NCBI RefSeq assembly: GCF_002775205.1
Contig: NC_036444.1
Span: 1,271,501-1,335,500, forward strand
Source of the DNA: Xiphophorus maculatus
Taxonomy: Eukaryota > Chordata > Actinopteri > Cyprinodontiformes > Poeciliidae
Direction: 5' to 3'
Length of the DNA: 64,000 bases
In this document: in pieces, positions 21,564-36,500 of the stretch
How positions within the stretch are numbered: position 1 is the stretch's first letter
Layout: each line of letters begins with the position of its first letter
The notes under the pieces: generated by a model
What the model was told of the DNA's origin: nothing
The model's input: only the letters and a program-made list of their open reading frames with translations
The model's database searches: none
Translations under genes and position numbers: made by a program

Positions 21564-24500
21564 TTGGGTAAAATTCACATGCACACTTTTCTCTCTGTTG
21601 CATAAGCAGCTTGGAAAAATCAATCAAAAACAATATTAATATAGACATGGACCAATTGCATAATAAAGTGAATTGAATAATTGATCTGTTTTCAGATCTT
21701 AAGAAGTTATTATCATCCTAAAGAAAGACGAGATGCCAACCTTCCTCCTCCTCCTCCTCCTCACTCCGCCATGCGTTACGCTGTCCCTCTTTTACAACTG
21801 CACAACCTCAGACTCTGTCCTTATCTGCAACTTAACAGTGATAAACTTTATAGCCCTTTTTCTGAGAATTCAGAGTTATGACCCAAATAAAATTTTAAAA
21901 TCTACTTAAGGAAATCATAAACCACTCAGGAAGAGTTTTACTTCATTTATATTTTTTTAACTGGCAGTAAAAAACTATATATTTAATTTAAAAAAAAAAA
22001 AACAGAACAGCATAGTTGGATACATAAATTGTATATTCAAATACTTGTTGTAATTTAAGCACACTCTGTCCTAAAACGTTTTCTTTAGCAATAGAGAGAT
22101 TGGCACCGAGTTCAGCCACAGGCAAACTGAACCTGCCGTTTAATTTCTATGCAAATGACCTACAAGTTTAATTGTCCATTGTTAATCGACTTACAGTTAA
22201 TTGTCATTTAACGGTCTGTTAGATTAAAATGAGCCCCAATCATTAACTGAAAAGGTCCGCTTCATAGACAGGTTTTTCAGCGTTGTAGTTTGCCCGCCAT
22301 CCAGCAGGAGGCGCCGCTGGTCATCCTGAAGCGGAGCCAGTTGTAGGAGAAACAAAGATGGCGGAGAGCGCATCCTTATCTCCGGTGTGGGACATTAGCC
22401 CAAACCTACGAGGTTCCCTTTTTGCTATATTTTATAAATTAGCCCAAGTTTAATAAAATGAGAAACTAAAATTTTCTGATCATTCGGTCAGTATTGGATA
22501 CAGCTGACAATTAAAAAAATTTATACGGATGTGCTTTTTTTTTTTAATTCATCATATGAAAAATACCTTTTATGGAAAAACAGATACAAAAGAAAATTGC
22601 CTGTAGAAAAGTCCTGTAATAGTACTTTGATAAGTTCAGTCAACTTGAACTCATTAATCAGTAACTTGTATCCATAATATTCATGCATTGGACTCCGTGC
22701 GGACAGCGGGGAGCGGCTAACACTATATTTGTTCCACCCGAGTAAATTAAAACAAAGCATTTTGTTTGGGGATCAAATATTTCCTACTTTTGTTACTTTG
22801 GCTCCTTGCAGTTTGTGGTGATGAATTTGGGAGAAAAGTTTGTTTCTGTAAGAGCCAAATTTTTTCAGCTTTTTTTTTTTGGCTGAACTTCAAGTAAAGT
22901 CAAAAAGGACCTTTTTGAAAAGTCTCTACATCCTTCAATCAGCTCTCATAAGGAACATTGTAATTACCTTTATGTTGCTATAAACCTGGATTCTCACCAC
23001 TCCTGTATTTTATTCACTTCATTGGCTCCCAGTATGTTTGAAAGTCAATCTTAAACGTTTAAGCCCAGTCTGGACGTCCCAAGCTGTGGAATTCATAACC
23101 TTTAGATTTGCAGGCTGTTAACAGGTTAATGGTTGATTTTTTGTTTCAAAAATCTAAAAATGCATTTGTTTAGAGCAGCTTTTAGCACTTAATATTAATG
23201 TCTATTTTTATTCTAATCTATTTTTTAAAACTGTGATAATGGAAAGCACTTTGCTTCAGTACTGTTGTAAAGTTCTTTACATGTAAAAGTTTATAGATTG
23301 AATTTGTTATGATCTTCTGTAAGTTCTTGAAGAAAATCAGGTTGAGTTATAAATGGATTAAAATTTGCAGTGAAACTTTGAGGAAGAATAAAACGGCATT
23401 TTAAATGAAAGTATTGTTCTGGAAGACTGGAAATCATTTCCTGTTTGGCCTCATTTGTTTTTTCTAAATTTAAATGAGTATATTTTACATAAAACAGAAG
23501 AGGAAGAATTTGAAATAGAATTTTCTTCTGTCTTATTTTGCATTGCTTCTTATTTTTTGCCCTTTATGTTACAGGAATTTCTTTATAACTTTAATTTAGA
23601 CAGATGAGATGAGGTGAATGTGCGTTTTTACCTTGTGGTTTTCTACGGTTTTTTCCAGCCAAGATCCTGAGAGGATTTGAGCGCAGACAGGATGTGATGC
23701 AGAAGATCCTGGAGGAGGACCGAGACACTCAGAGGAAGGTTGCAGACGTCCTGCAGCAGGCCATGCAGATTCGGGTGGGCCAGAAGGAGCAGCAGCACGA
23801 AGACGCTCCCGCCCCGCAGAAAAAGTCCAACAAACTGTTCCCCAACTCGCCCCTCTTCAAGGACTGGGGGCAGAATCTGTCCGAGGACGAACAAAAAGAA
23901 GCCCAGGCTCTGTTTGAGAAGTACGGATACAACGTTTTCCTGAGCGATCGCCTTCCTCTGGACCGACCGCTGCCCGATACCAGAGAAAAAGGGTAAAACT
24001 GACTTTATCTAGCAATATTAGACGACCAGCCCTGATGTTTTCTTTCATTTTGAGAGTAAAATCCGAATAATATGAGAATACAGTGAAAATAATACGAGAA
24101 TAAAGTCGTACAATAGTTGAAATACGAGAATAGTCATTTACAAAAATAAAGTGAAAATAATGAGAACAAAATTGTAACAATGGCAGAATGAAGTAGTAAT
24201 TTTATTATATTTCCATTTCTCTCTCATTTATAAGAGAGATATCTATTCATAACACAAAATGTACAAACGCCGTAACAATACAAATGATAAATAAATCCAA
24301 CTCAATTATTTAAACTAATTAAATGAACGCTGTAAAAGGTTTAATGAAACTCTGCTAAAAACGAGCAAGTTTCATAAAAAATTCATTTCTAATAAATACA
24401 ATAAGGAATGTCAAGTTTGGTATTGGTTTTAGAAAGAAGGAAATTATAATTTTTTTAACACATCAACATCAAATTATTATCAGCAGCTGGATTTTGAAAT

Positions 24501-27500
24501 GACAGAGTATTTCCAAGAAACGCATCAAATTTTTATAGCTTTCAAATCTTTTTAGAAAAATTGAGTTTTTTCCTTTAATTTTACGACTTTTTTCTGCTAA
24601 TTTTGCATCTTTTTTGGCAAGTATCATAAATTTCTTCTCTAGCCTTAATACTCTGTTCTTTCCACCTGCAATTATTTGACCTTTAACCTTTCACCCAGTT
24701 TGCTCACATTCCACTTTACAAGTTTATCAAAACAAACTTTAATAAAACAGTTTGTTGAACACGATTCTCCACCTGAACAGGTGTTTGAAGAGGACGTATG
24801 AGAAGGACCTGCCGACGGTGGGAGTGGTGCTGATCTACCTGAACGAGGCCTTGTCCATCCTGAAGAGGGCGCTACGCAGCATCATCGACCGCACGCCCAA
24901 ACGCCTGCTGAAGGAGATCATCATGGTGGACGACAACAGCTCCAATGGTGGGTTGGTTTGATTCCAAGTTGGTTTGGTACCGGGTTCGGTTTGGTTCCTG
25001 GTCGGGGTTGGGTTGGTTCCAGGTTGGTTTGGTTCCTGGTTGGTTTGGTACCGGGTTGGGGTTGGTTCTGGGTTGGGGTTGGTTCCTGGTTGGGTTGGTT
25101 CCAGGTTGGTTTGGTTCCTGGTTGGTTTGGTACCGGGTTCGGGTTGGTTTGGTTCCATGTTGGGGTTGGGTTGGTTCCTGGTTGGGTTGGTTCCGGGTTG
25201 GTTTGGTTCCTGGTTGGTTTGGTACCGGGTTGGGGTTGGTTCTGGGTTGGGGTTGGTTCCTGGTTGGGTTGGTTCCAGGTTGGTTTGGTTCCTGGTTGGT
25301 TTGGTACCGGGTTCGGGTTGGTTTGGTTCCATGTTGGGGTTGGGTTGGTTCCTGATTGGTTTGATTCCAGGTTGGGGTTGGTTCCAGGTTGGGGTTGGTT
25401 CCAGGTTGGTTTGGTACCGGGTTCAGGTTGGGGTTGGGTTGGTTCCAGGTTGGGGTTGGTTCCTGATTGGTTTGGTTCCATGTTGGGGTTGGTTCCTGGT
25501 TGGTTTGGTTCCGGGTTGGGGTTGGTTCCAGGTTGGTTTGGTACCGGGTTTGGGTTGGAGCTGAGTGGGGGAGGAGCTGGGCCTTGTAGGGGGACTTGGT
25601 CCACTCAGGTGTTTTGCAGCTGAATGGTTGCCATAGCGATTAAAGGATTTCTCAAACATGTGTTAAAGGACTGAGTTGGCCACCACACCTTCTTCAAATC
25701 AGACAAAATTGGTATCAAATGTTTGTGCTGGTTGGTGCAGTAAAAACGGGGGTGGGGCAACTTCACTCAGGTGTAGAAAAGAATCATAGAAACGCTCCAG
25801 GTTTGTTTCAATGAGAGAAAAACATTAAAACGTGATGGGAAGATCAAAAAAGTCGATTTTACATAATACGGCTCCCTTAAAAATAAAATATCCTGCTCAA
25901 CTTTCACAGTTGTATTGCTGTAAAAACTAAAATAATTCCTTTCTACTGAGTTTTACGAAATGCCGCCTGTTAGTTGATGCATGTTGAAAAGAGAAATGAA
26001 AGCTTGTTGCATGTCGGTAAACTCTGGAGAGACTAGAAACGGATTTGTGAGGAGGAACTACTGGGTTTGCATGCCTGTCCTGACTATGTGTTGTGAAAAG
26101 TATTAATTAACAAACAAGTGGTTGATTCATGTCTTGCTCTTTGTTCACATTGAAGCGTCATTTGTGTCACTTGTTTTGAATCTGGTTTGCATTCCAGTTC
26201 CTCCATTTTCAAAGCTCTTTTCTGTCCACCCTGATTCCTCAACACTCTGCTTTCATTCCAGAAAACCTGAAAGGCGACCTTGATGCGTACATTAAGTCAC
26301 TGGAGGAGGAGAACCCGGGCCTGCGGATCACCAGGGTGAGGCACACGGAGCAGAAAGGCCTGGCGTTCGCCAGAGCGTCCGGCTGGAGGGCGGCCACCGC
26401 CGACGTGGTGGCCATCTTGGACGCTCACATCGAAGTCCATGAGCTGTGGTAGGAACCAGAACCCCAACAGGAAACCACTTTCTGCAGCTGGTCTGCACAG
26501 TCTGATAGGCTGTAGTTCTGAATTAACCAACCAGAAGCCTAGAAAGACATGACATCATCATCATCTGATTTTATGAGAGACTAAAAATGTTGGGTGAAAC
26601 AGAAGCTGTTCATCTTTCAATAACCAGCTTTTAACTTTCTGTGACTTTTACTTTAAATCAGACTATAATGAACCAAAATCTGCATTTAATTATTTTATTA
26701 AGCTTGACCAAATACAACAAGTATTTCCAATGAGAGAGACCCAAATACTGTTCTTGTGATGAGAATGTACTCAACTTTTCAACATATTTTTTCCAAATAA
26801 GTCCCCAAAAATATGCAAACTGGTTTTCTTCCTTTTAATGAGGCAAAAATCCTTGTCAGGTTTAGCCTGAATGTTGCTTTCCTTAAAAAATGGACTACAA
26901 TAAAATATTGCACGCTTATTGTTGAGCAAGAAAAAAAACCTGGCAGTTTTTAGCTCTTATTTCTAGCTCTTAAAACTGTTATTATTTTTGCCCCATAGGT
27001 ATTTTTGACTTTATGATTTTGGTAATCATGAGAAAAACGTTTTAATATTTCCTGAATAAAGGAGATATCAGAAGTTATTGTAATGTAACTATTGCATGTA
27101 AAATATCAAAATAAAATGAAATGAATGTTGAGCATACGTAGGCCTGTCACGATAGCAAATTTTGCTGAGCGATTAATTGTCTCAAAAAATTATTGCGATA
27201 AACGATAATATTGTTTGAAGATCTTTTTACACTGATTTAATGTAGATGACGTAATAATGCATGCGATTTCCTGCCAAAGATAGATACACTTTATTTTCAA
27301 AATAATATTTAACACTGGAAGTGATAAACAAAATAAACAAAACAACCAAAAACAAAATGGATTCTCAGTCTCCATTAATAAAAAATGTACTTGATAAAAA
27401 CTAAACAACATAAAGCCAAAGTGTAAATAAATACTGCATTCAACCAAAAGAGTGCAGATTATGAAGTCTGTATATTATGTTGCCCTTCAGTAATAATTAG

Positions 27501-30500
27501 ATTTAAATAGAGAAGATGGGCACATCGACTACCTGATGCAATAGTTCACACTACATGATTTTTTGCTCCTATTTTTCCCCTTACAACAATCTTAGATCGT
27601 TGGTCTTTCTAAGATTGTGTAGTGTGTTACGGTAGATCGTCGTTGCCGCTCCGATCTAAATCAGGGGTTTTCCCCGACTGGGCGCTTTAACTACACCTGT
27701 TGAATGTGACAGGTAGCCAATCAGAAAGCCAGGATTCTCCTCCGTGTTTTCTGAGGGGAAATTACGGAGGGGAATCCCAAACAGCTGACACCGAGCAACC
27801 CGAAGTCCAGCGGACATTGGAGATGATATGTGGAAACAACATTAATGTTTATTCAACATGCAAAGAATATAGAAATGACAAGAGGAGGAGTTGGAGCGAA
27901 ATTGTTACCAGTTGATAAACCCGGTAACTTTTCAGCTGTTCTTCGTTAACGTGACGTAAATAGGCTCTAATGATTTTCATTCAGTCAGGACTTTACACTG
28001 ACACTAGCCACATGCATTGCAGGTAGATTGTAGTAAAGCATTGATTAATGCCTGGTTTTAAAATTAGTTCACTGAACTTGTAGCCATTATTTTGTGCCCA
28101 TTGTTGGACACCACACGGCAGGAACGAACCCGATCGAACCGTTATACCTAGGATTTCTGTCGACTAATGTTCTGTCTGTCAGGTTTTGAAAATGGACCGA
28201 CAATCACGCTGGGCTTTACACTACGGAAATGAGGAAGGGAGGGTCAGTGGAGAGCACCGGAGTTGAGCCTTGGTGTCATCAACAGAAAGAGAAAAAGGCC
28301 GGAAGAGACGATAATGCCGATAATTGAAATGACGTCGATAGTTTTAATTTATCGTACGATTAATCGATTTATCGTTTATAGCGACAGGCCTAAGCATACG
28401 GATAAATAAATTCTTCATTTTTAATCACATTAGCATCAAATTATTGTTAGTAGCAGGATATTTCTCATTAACGTTTAACATCAGCATTTATTCTGCCAAC
28501 ATTAGGACTATAATCTTGTAATTAAACAATAAAAATAAATTGCAGATGTAATAATCTGTTCTTCAATGCAGAGAAGGGAGGATAAAAGCCACTTTTTAAA
28601 CAACTTCTGCCTGTTTTGGGTTTTGTTTAGGAAAATGAGGAAAACAATAGATCAAAGTTGGAAATCGGATCTGGTGTGATAAAAATAAATGTTATTCTTA
28701 AGCCATGTGGCCCAGCGCTAGGTCAGAGTGTGCAGTTGTATAACTGCGACTGTTTGCAGCCATTTTTATGTGAATGAAATGTAAATGATTAGCAGAGGGG
28801 GCGTGGCCAGCTGCAACTTATTTGCTTAAAAGTAACAAAGAGTTGAAAACAGGAACTGAGGAGGTGAAATCTGATAATCTCAAAGATTTTGTATAAAAAA
28901 CGTAACGAGAACGTTTTGTATCCCATGGTGTCCAAAGAGTGGCCCGGGGGCCACTTATGGTCCCTGAATGACACAGATTGGTCCCACCAGAGCAGGAGGT
29001 TGATGCAGACGTTCTGAGCCACAAATTAAAATCTTCTCACAAATACGTCACAATTTCATGAAGCAGACTTTGGTACACCTAAATCTGCTTTTAACTACAT
29101 TATTAAAACTTGGCAGCAAGTATTAAAATAAAGAATGACTTAACTTGTGTTTTTGTTGAGAGAATAGATTCAATCTTTTTACATTTTTTTCAATCAAGGC
29201 CAGAGTAAATAAGTGAAGTAACTGCCTTTTTTGTTATATAATAATTAATAATTATACTCTTCTGAAATGTTAAATCTAGAAAAATTTACACATTCCGTTC
29301 CTACAAAAAATGGGATTATTTTGTGTAAAATATTTTATGCTAAGTTTATTTTAGCATGAAGCAGGTAAAACAATTTCAATAGAAATGTGTGGGGTAAAGT
29401 AAACACACCCTGTTAGTGCCGATGCTGTTGATTTCAATAGAACTGTTTTTAGTCTTTAAAAATGTAAATGTTTTGGCCTGCAAGTACTCGTTGGAGTCAT
29501 ATTGGAAACGGTTTGGACCTGTTTAAAGGAACCTTAATGGGTCCTTAAGAACCTTAATGGGTCCTTAAGAACCTTAATGGGTCCTTAAGAACCTTAATGG
29601 GTCCTTAAGAACCTTAATGGGTCCTTAAGAACCTTAATGGGTCTCCTCTAACAGTAATTTTGAGGTGAAACCTTCTGCATGAACCTGGTGAGAGGATTTC
29701 GTGCTGGAAAGAGTCCAGAGCTCGGTTTCATTCAGCATCTGTGGAGTAAAGTAAACACACCCTGTTAGTGCCGATGCTGTTGATCACATCCTGACCAGTT
29801 CAGCTTCTCTGATCCGTTCAGCTGCTTGTAATGTAGGCGCGGCTCCCACAGACTGTTTCCACCTCTGTTTACCGACAAAGAGCAAACAGACATGTTTTTA
29901 TAACATTATTTTCTAAACTAAAAAAACGTTTCTTTTATTGAGCGGAACATGTTTTTCATCTGACGCTTCTTCTGCTTTTTAAACTCCACCCATTTATTTA
30001 AGTTCAGACACATCAGGTAGGCTGCAGCAAGGCCTGCCTGCCTGCCGCAGCAAGGCCTGCCTGCCTGCCGCAGCAAGGCCTGCCTGCCGCAGCAAGGCCT
30101 GCCTGCCGCAGCAAGATCTCTGCTGCAGTTCCGTCTCTAAAAGCAGAACTATGAAGAATCTGCTGGAGAAATGTTTTTTATGTCTTATTCCGTCCGCCTC
30201 TCAGGGCTGAACCGCTGCTGACGCAGATCAAAGCCGACCGGACCACGGTGGTTTCGCCCGTCTTCGACAGGGTGAACTTCGACGACCTGAAGGTCATCCA
30301 GTACCTCCCTGCGGCGCACGCGTTCGACTGGGCGCTGTGGTGCATGTATGAGGGCTTCGCCCCCGACTACTACAAGCACAACGACAGCTCCCGGCCCGGA
30401 AAGTGAGTTCATCCTTCAGCTCTGCTCTGAGCTTCCAGCAGGATCCAAACTCCTCAACCTCAGAGACGCCTGTCCTCTTAACGGCCGATTCGGAGTCTGT

Positions 30501-33500
30501 TTATGATCAGAAACATTATAGAAAATGTTCAAATCAAAGCACTAATTCACAACCCTGATTTAATGTTTCTTATTAACCTCAAAGAAATGGCTGCTGAGGG
30601 CCTCCACACCACCAGGGGGCCCCAAGAACACCCGTTACTTTGAATAATACAAACTTATTACACATGGAAAAACAATTTCTCTTATTTTTATAGTTGTTAC
30701 ACAGATAATAGGAAAATCTCTGCCTGCTGTTTGTTGCTGCCACTGTTGGGGAAATATAAAATATCAAACTAGTTAACTTGTTTCAGCTGCACTGCAAAAA
30801 CACAAATCTTACTAGTGTTTAGTATTTTTGTTGCTTTTTCTAGTGTAAATACAATAATACACCTGAAATAAGACAGTTAACTTAAATATCTTTTTAGAAA
30901 GATATAGGAGCAAATAATTCCTTAATATTGATTTTATAAAAAGGTACTGGTTTCATTGGAAGATTATTTTATAACGAGATATTTTCCCCAAAACTAAACT
31001 ACCAGTGGAAAAGTGGATTTTCTTTTTTTAAAATGTTACTGAAGGTAACGCAGAGACTCGATTGTGCTATAAAATGGTTTTGTGTGCCTGGGAAACGCAT
31101 GCAGCCCCTTTAATTAGTGGCATGAAAACCCTGATTTCAGTAAAGCGCCTGGACTTGAGCATGAAGCCCTGAAGGAAGCATAATTTAATCTGCGTCTTCT
31201 CGCTGCAGGAGTCCGTCGGTCATGGGGATCCTGGTGGCCGACAGGAAGTTTCTGGGAGAAATCGGAGTCCTCGACGAAGGAATGAAAATTTATGGAGGAG
31301 AAAACGTCGAGCTTGGAATTCGTGTGAGTAAATCTAAAAAGTTTGACTGGAGGCGTTACCAGGCTGCAGCGCCTCCTGCTGTTTACATCCAGTAATAATG
31401 ATCAGCAGATGTGTTTGCTTTCTGTTCTGCTGTTGAAGCGCCGCGTCCCTCAAACCAAACATGAAATCTATAAACTCAACAAACATTTCCACTGATCAGA
31501 GACGGGAAAAAATTAAAGATGACTCACCAGATATTACCACAAGTTACCAAAATAATAAAATGTATTAACCTTTGAAAAGTGCTTCAGTTGAGATTCAGAA
31601 AACTTAAATATTAGATTCATCTGTATGTCTATTATTTTATACTGCTATCATGTTCCAAATAAATAACCTAGCTAGATAAAATATACAATAAAGTTAAGGG
31701 ACAGTATCGTGTAAAATTAACTTTTTTTATTCTTCCATCATGTTTTAATGTTTTTTACTCATCAAAAATAAACCTGTGGTGTTGATCTTTAATGTTTGAG
31801 AAATCCTTTAATCTCCATGGCAACCACTCAGCTGTGTAAAACATCTGGATGGACCTAGCCCCGCCTTTGAGATGGAGTTCCTTCTCTACTCTGTTCCTTC
31901 AGACTAGCCAGCAGCAATTAGCAAACAGCTGCTGAGCTCCTTATAGGAGCTGCTGCTCAGAGCAACGCTGGTAAAAACATTTAAGGGTTAATAGAGGAGC
32001 CATGTTGGGACGACTTCCTGGAGATGGAGCTTCAGAAAGAGCAGGAGCTTCTTAAAGAGACAGAGGCCCAATTTCAAGACATTAAATTAGTAAGGCAAGT
32101 TTATTTAGTAATATTTGATATACATTTAAAGTATTTTGATAACTGAAGTTAACATGGTCACATCATCGTCGTGCTAGGGTTGTAATGATACACTCATCCC
32201 ACGATACAATATATATCACAATATTCAGCAAACGATACGATTTGGTACATTTTTAAGATTTTTGGAAAGATTTTAGAGGGACAGAGAGATTTTGTTGACA
32301 TTTTGACTGTCCCATACACTTGGATTGAATTAATTGAACTGATGGTGTAATACTGTAATAAATGTTTTTGTTATACATTTGCTTTGTTTAAATTTTATTT
32401 TTGTGGCTTCATGTATTTGGTTATTCAGAAAAGTAATGTAATTTATCTTTTTCATTTCATTATTTAAGTGTAACTGATTTTTCCATTACATATCATTTTT
32501 AATGTACATGTGCAACTGGGTAAAAAACAAAGAGTGATAGTTGTCATCAATTCAAAGTAGGATTAAATGTATCGATACTCACGGATAAAAAATCGATACT
32601 TTGAGGGAAAATCAATATCGTGGAATCGATCAAATTCCAGCACCAAATCCCTGGAAAATACATGTTACTGCCCCTTTAATAATCTTCTAATATTAAAGAA
32701 TTAATAACCATTTTTATTAAAATCTGTTTGAGATGATGGACAAATGCTTCTCCAAAGAGGAATTTCAGTTTCCGTATTAAATGAGGATATTTAACGCTTT
32801 GAGCCAAATGATCTTTGTTCTGTTTTTAAGATGAAAGAAACTACTTGGGGGCGAGGACTGTGACGTATTTATATCTACATTAGCTTGGTTAGTTGTCTGT
32901 CGTAGCTGGAGACTCGTATGAACAGCTGCACGACTTTAAGGTTTGGTGTTTAGCTCGTTTTAAATTGTTAATGAACTGAATTCCTCAAAAGCTGCTCTGC
33001 AGCAGCAGCAGTTCATATTTATCTTCAGTCTTGTTATCTTAAGTTCAACAACATTATCGTTCAGCTTGACGTTTACAGGTCAGTACCAACTCAAACACAG
33101 GCGGTTGTTAAATAATTTTTATGTGTTTGCATTAACGGGTTGAGTTTTGTTTTACAACCTGCAGAGGAAAACTCCCAAGGAGTTGTCAGGATGTTTGACG
33201 AGGCAATTTGCAGGTTATTGTTGCTGTTTTCTTTCATTTATGCGGATTCTTCGTTAGTTCTCCTGGACTGGTGGTGATAAAATATACTGCAACGTTCAGA
33301 GACCAAATACCAAAAAATATCAACTATAGAGCTTCAATCATTTTTTAAAATGTTCTCTTATCCTTATCTTCCTGATTTAAATCAAGAAACAAGCTGTAAA
33401 ATGTGTGACATCACGTTTTCAGCGCCGGACTCGCCCAGCAACGCAAGTAGTGATGGCAAAGTCTGCAGCTTTCATTTCACTCAGAGAAAATTCTGATGAT

Positions 33501-36500
33501 TTTTTCCACGATAAGCAGGAGGCCAGGAGAAATGTTGTCTAGGAGACCTAACAAACCACCACACTGTGATTCCTTTAAAAGCTCTTTCATTCCTGTTTTG
33601 TTCAGGTTTTCTGCTCTAATATAACAAATGGATTATTGGCATAAAGAAAAATAATTGCACTGTATTTAAAACTGCTTGCATTAGAAATATTTTGTTTGTA
33701 TTATAATTATTTAAATAGACTAAAATAAGAGTATAGTTTAGAGTAGTGGTGAAATCTGTGGTTGGGCTTCAAGAGAGAAATAATGCAAGATTTTGTAATG
33801 ATTTTTATTTTTCTGGTTGATTTTAGGTGTGGACATGTGGCGGCAGCGTCGAGGTCGTTCCGTGCTCAAAGATCGCCCACATCGAGCGTTTCCACAAGCC
33901 CTACATGCCGGACCTGACGCCCGCCATGAAGAGGAACGCCCTGAGGGTCGCCGAGATCTGGATGGACGAATACAAACACAACATCAACCTGGCCTGGAAT
34001 ATTCCCTTCGAGGTTCGAGAGCCGCAGACAGGAAGCAACGCATGAGCGTAAAGCAAACGTCTCAGAATCATTACACAGAAACGTTTTATTAGCAATGACT
34101 GACAGGCCTTCATTACCTGTAGTCTGACTGGATCAAGTTCGGTTTTTAATTAAATTTTAAAAACTACGTCGTATTAAAGTATCTGAAGAGACATTGTTCA
34201 AAGAATCAGAACCAGAGAAAAAACTGCCACCATGAGCGGCGAGTTCTGGTCAGTCCTGCCCAGATTTTATAATATTTTTTTATTTTTTGTCCCCCAATCA
34301 AAATCACGTTTTGTGTTGCCAGTTTAGAAATATTTGCAAGGAATTTTGCATTGTTTTTTTCTTCATTAAATCCCATCTAAAATCTACATAAACAAGAAAA
34401 AACATATAAAAAAAATAAGCAGACAGATTGGCCAGGTTTTCATTTTTTAAAGGACTTCAGCAGCAGCAGCAGCCTCCTCTTCTCGCCTCGCTGATGACAG
34501 ACTGTAACTGTGTGTCCAAATGTTTCGGCTCAAAATGTCACATTGCAAAATTTTAATTGTAGTTGCAAAAACAGTTATAAATTGTGAAATAAATAAACAT
34601 TCTATATTTTAATTGAATAAGCAAAGCAGTCAGTTCTGTAGTTCTGCTGGATTAAAAAAAAACGTATCCTAAATTTATTTTCATATTTTTCTGGAAATGT
34701 TCCATTTTATACAAAATGTTTTTTTATATATAAAAAAAATAATTTAATTATTTGCTTATTTGCATCTGTTAATGTTAATGTATTTCTAATAATATGTGTG
34801 AAATGGATTTAAGTGAATAAATAAAAAATATGCAGAATGTGGCAATTTTAAAATCCGATTAATTGTCAGAATAATTGATTAATAATCGATAGTCGGAGCC
34901 CTGATTTATTTTTTTTACTTAAACAGGTCAGATTGCAGTGAGTAAAGATTTCAGGCAGACGGATCCGTTTTGTTTTCTGTGCAGAATCACGGTATCGACA
35001 TCGGAGACGTTTCTGAGAGGAAGAAGCTGAGAGAACGACTGAACTGCAAACCGTTCAAATGGTACCTGGACAACGTTTACCCCAAACTGGACCCCTGGGA
35101 CAACCTGCTAGCTTACGGCGCGGTAAGCGGCTGCTGCTGTCCTCCGGCAGGATGGAGCCGTGCGTCTTCCTCACCCTCCTCTTCCTCTGTTGGCAGCTGA
35201 AGAACCTGGACTCTGAGTTGTGCGTCGACCAAGGTCCGGTCCCCGGCGACACGCCCATTTCCTACGACTGCCATTACTACGGACCGCAGGTAAGAGAAGC
35301 GGTCGGTACGGGTCACAAACAGCGCTGTGGAAAAGTATTCACTCCCTTACAGATTTTCTTTTTGTTGCTTTTAAATTTTTCAGATCAACAAATAAATTTT
35401 AACACCAAAAAAAAAGAATCTGAGTAAAAACAAACATCAGGTTTTTATTAAATGCTATCAAAGTTTTGAGGATTTTCAAGATGTTTCTGGTAAATGTGAG
35501 GCGAGTTTTTATGTTCCTTTGGGTCAGCCGTGGTTCTGGTCCTATGGAGGCCATTTTCTCACAGTCGCTTCATGACCTTTGACCTTGAGAGACGCAGTGA
35601 GGCCTGCAGAGCTTCAGATTCAGAACTTTAAAGGGCCCCTATGACATTTTACTTCTATTTCAGTTTCTACTGCTTCTGTAAACAACCAAAGTGCTTAAAA
35701 AAGCCCCCAGCCATTTTTTGTAATGAAATGTTTGTTTTTGGTGCCTGGAAAATGAGTCCTTTCAAAAACATCTAGAATGTAACGTCACAAATCAGCTGGT
35801 TACCTAGCAACTGCAGCAAGTCCCAGCCCGTCTAGCAACCCCAGGAGTTACTCTCGTTACCTAGCAACCCAAGCGAAGTTCCAGCACATTTGTTCAGCTG
35901 GTTTTACCACCATATGCGCTGTACAACGGCTGCTGGAAAAGACAAGAGTTTTGTTGTTGACTCACCATCCAGAAACCACCTGCTGCATTCTGGTTGATTG
36001 TGCAGGAGATGTCGCTTCTGCTTTTCAAAAATGTACGGTTGTATAACTGCTCATCTGTTGGCAGCCATTTTCCTGTGTGTTGAATTTGGGGGCGTGGCCA
36101 GCAGCAGCTTATTTGGATTTAAAGTGACAAAGGCCCTTAAACAGCTCACAATAGGCAGAACTGAGCAAAGTAAAATCTCATTGTCTAAGAATGACTTTTT
36201 AACCCATAGACCGATCCTAACCTGATCAAGGAGCATAACACCTTTAAATGACGGCGGCGGCCATCTTTACAGAGCGCCGCAGGGTGACGGCTACGTTCTT
36301 CCTGAGGGTCGGAAACCGTTCAGTCGCATTTAATTAGCAGTATGAACAACAACGTAAAAAAGAAAATCGGTTTATTGTTTCACAGCGGGGTTAGTTACAC
36401 TTTAATGATTTCATTACTTAAAAACCACATCTTATTTTTGTCTAATAAAATTAGTTTGATGATCTGAAACATTTAATACTAAACATTTCATCACTGATCT

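Noticed and set aside
24835-25659. Long overlapping ORFs on both strands (Asn-Gln-Pro-Gly-Thr and Gly-Trp-Phe repeats up to 227 codons)
   Set aside because: They come from a stop-free minisatellite inside an intron; composition is purely repetitive and all frames are open.
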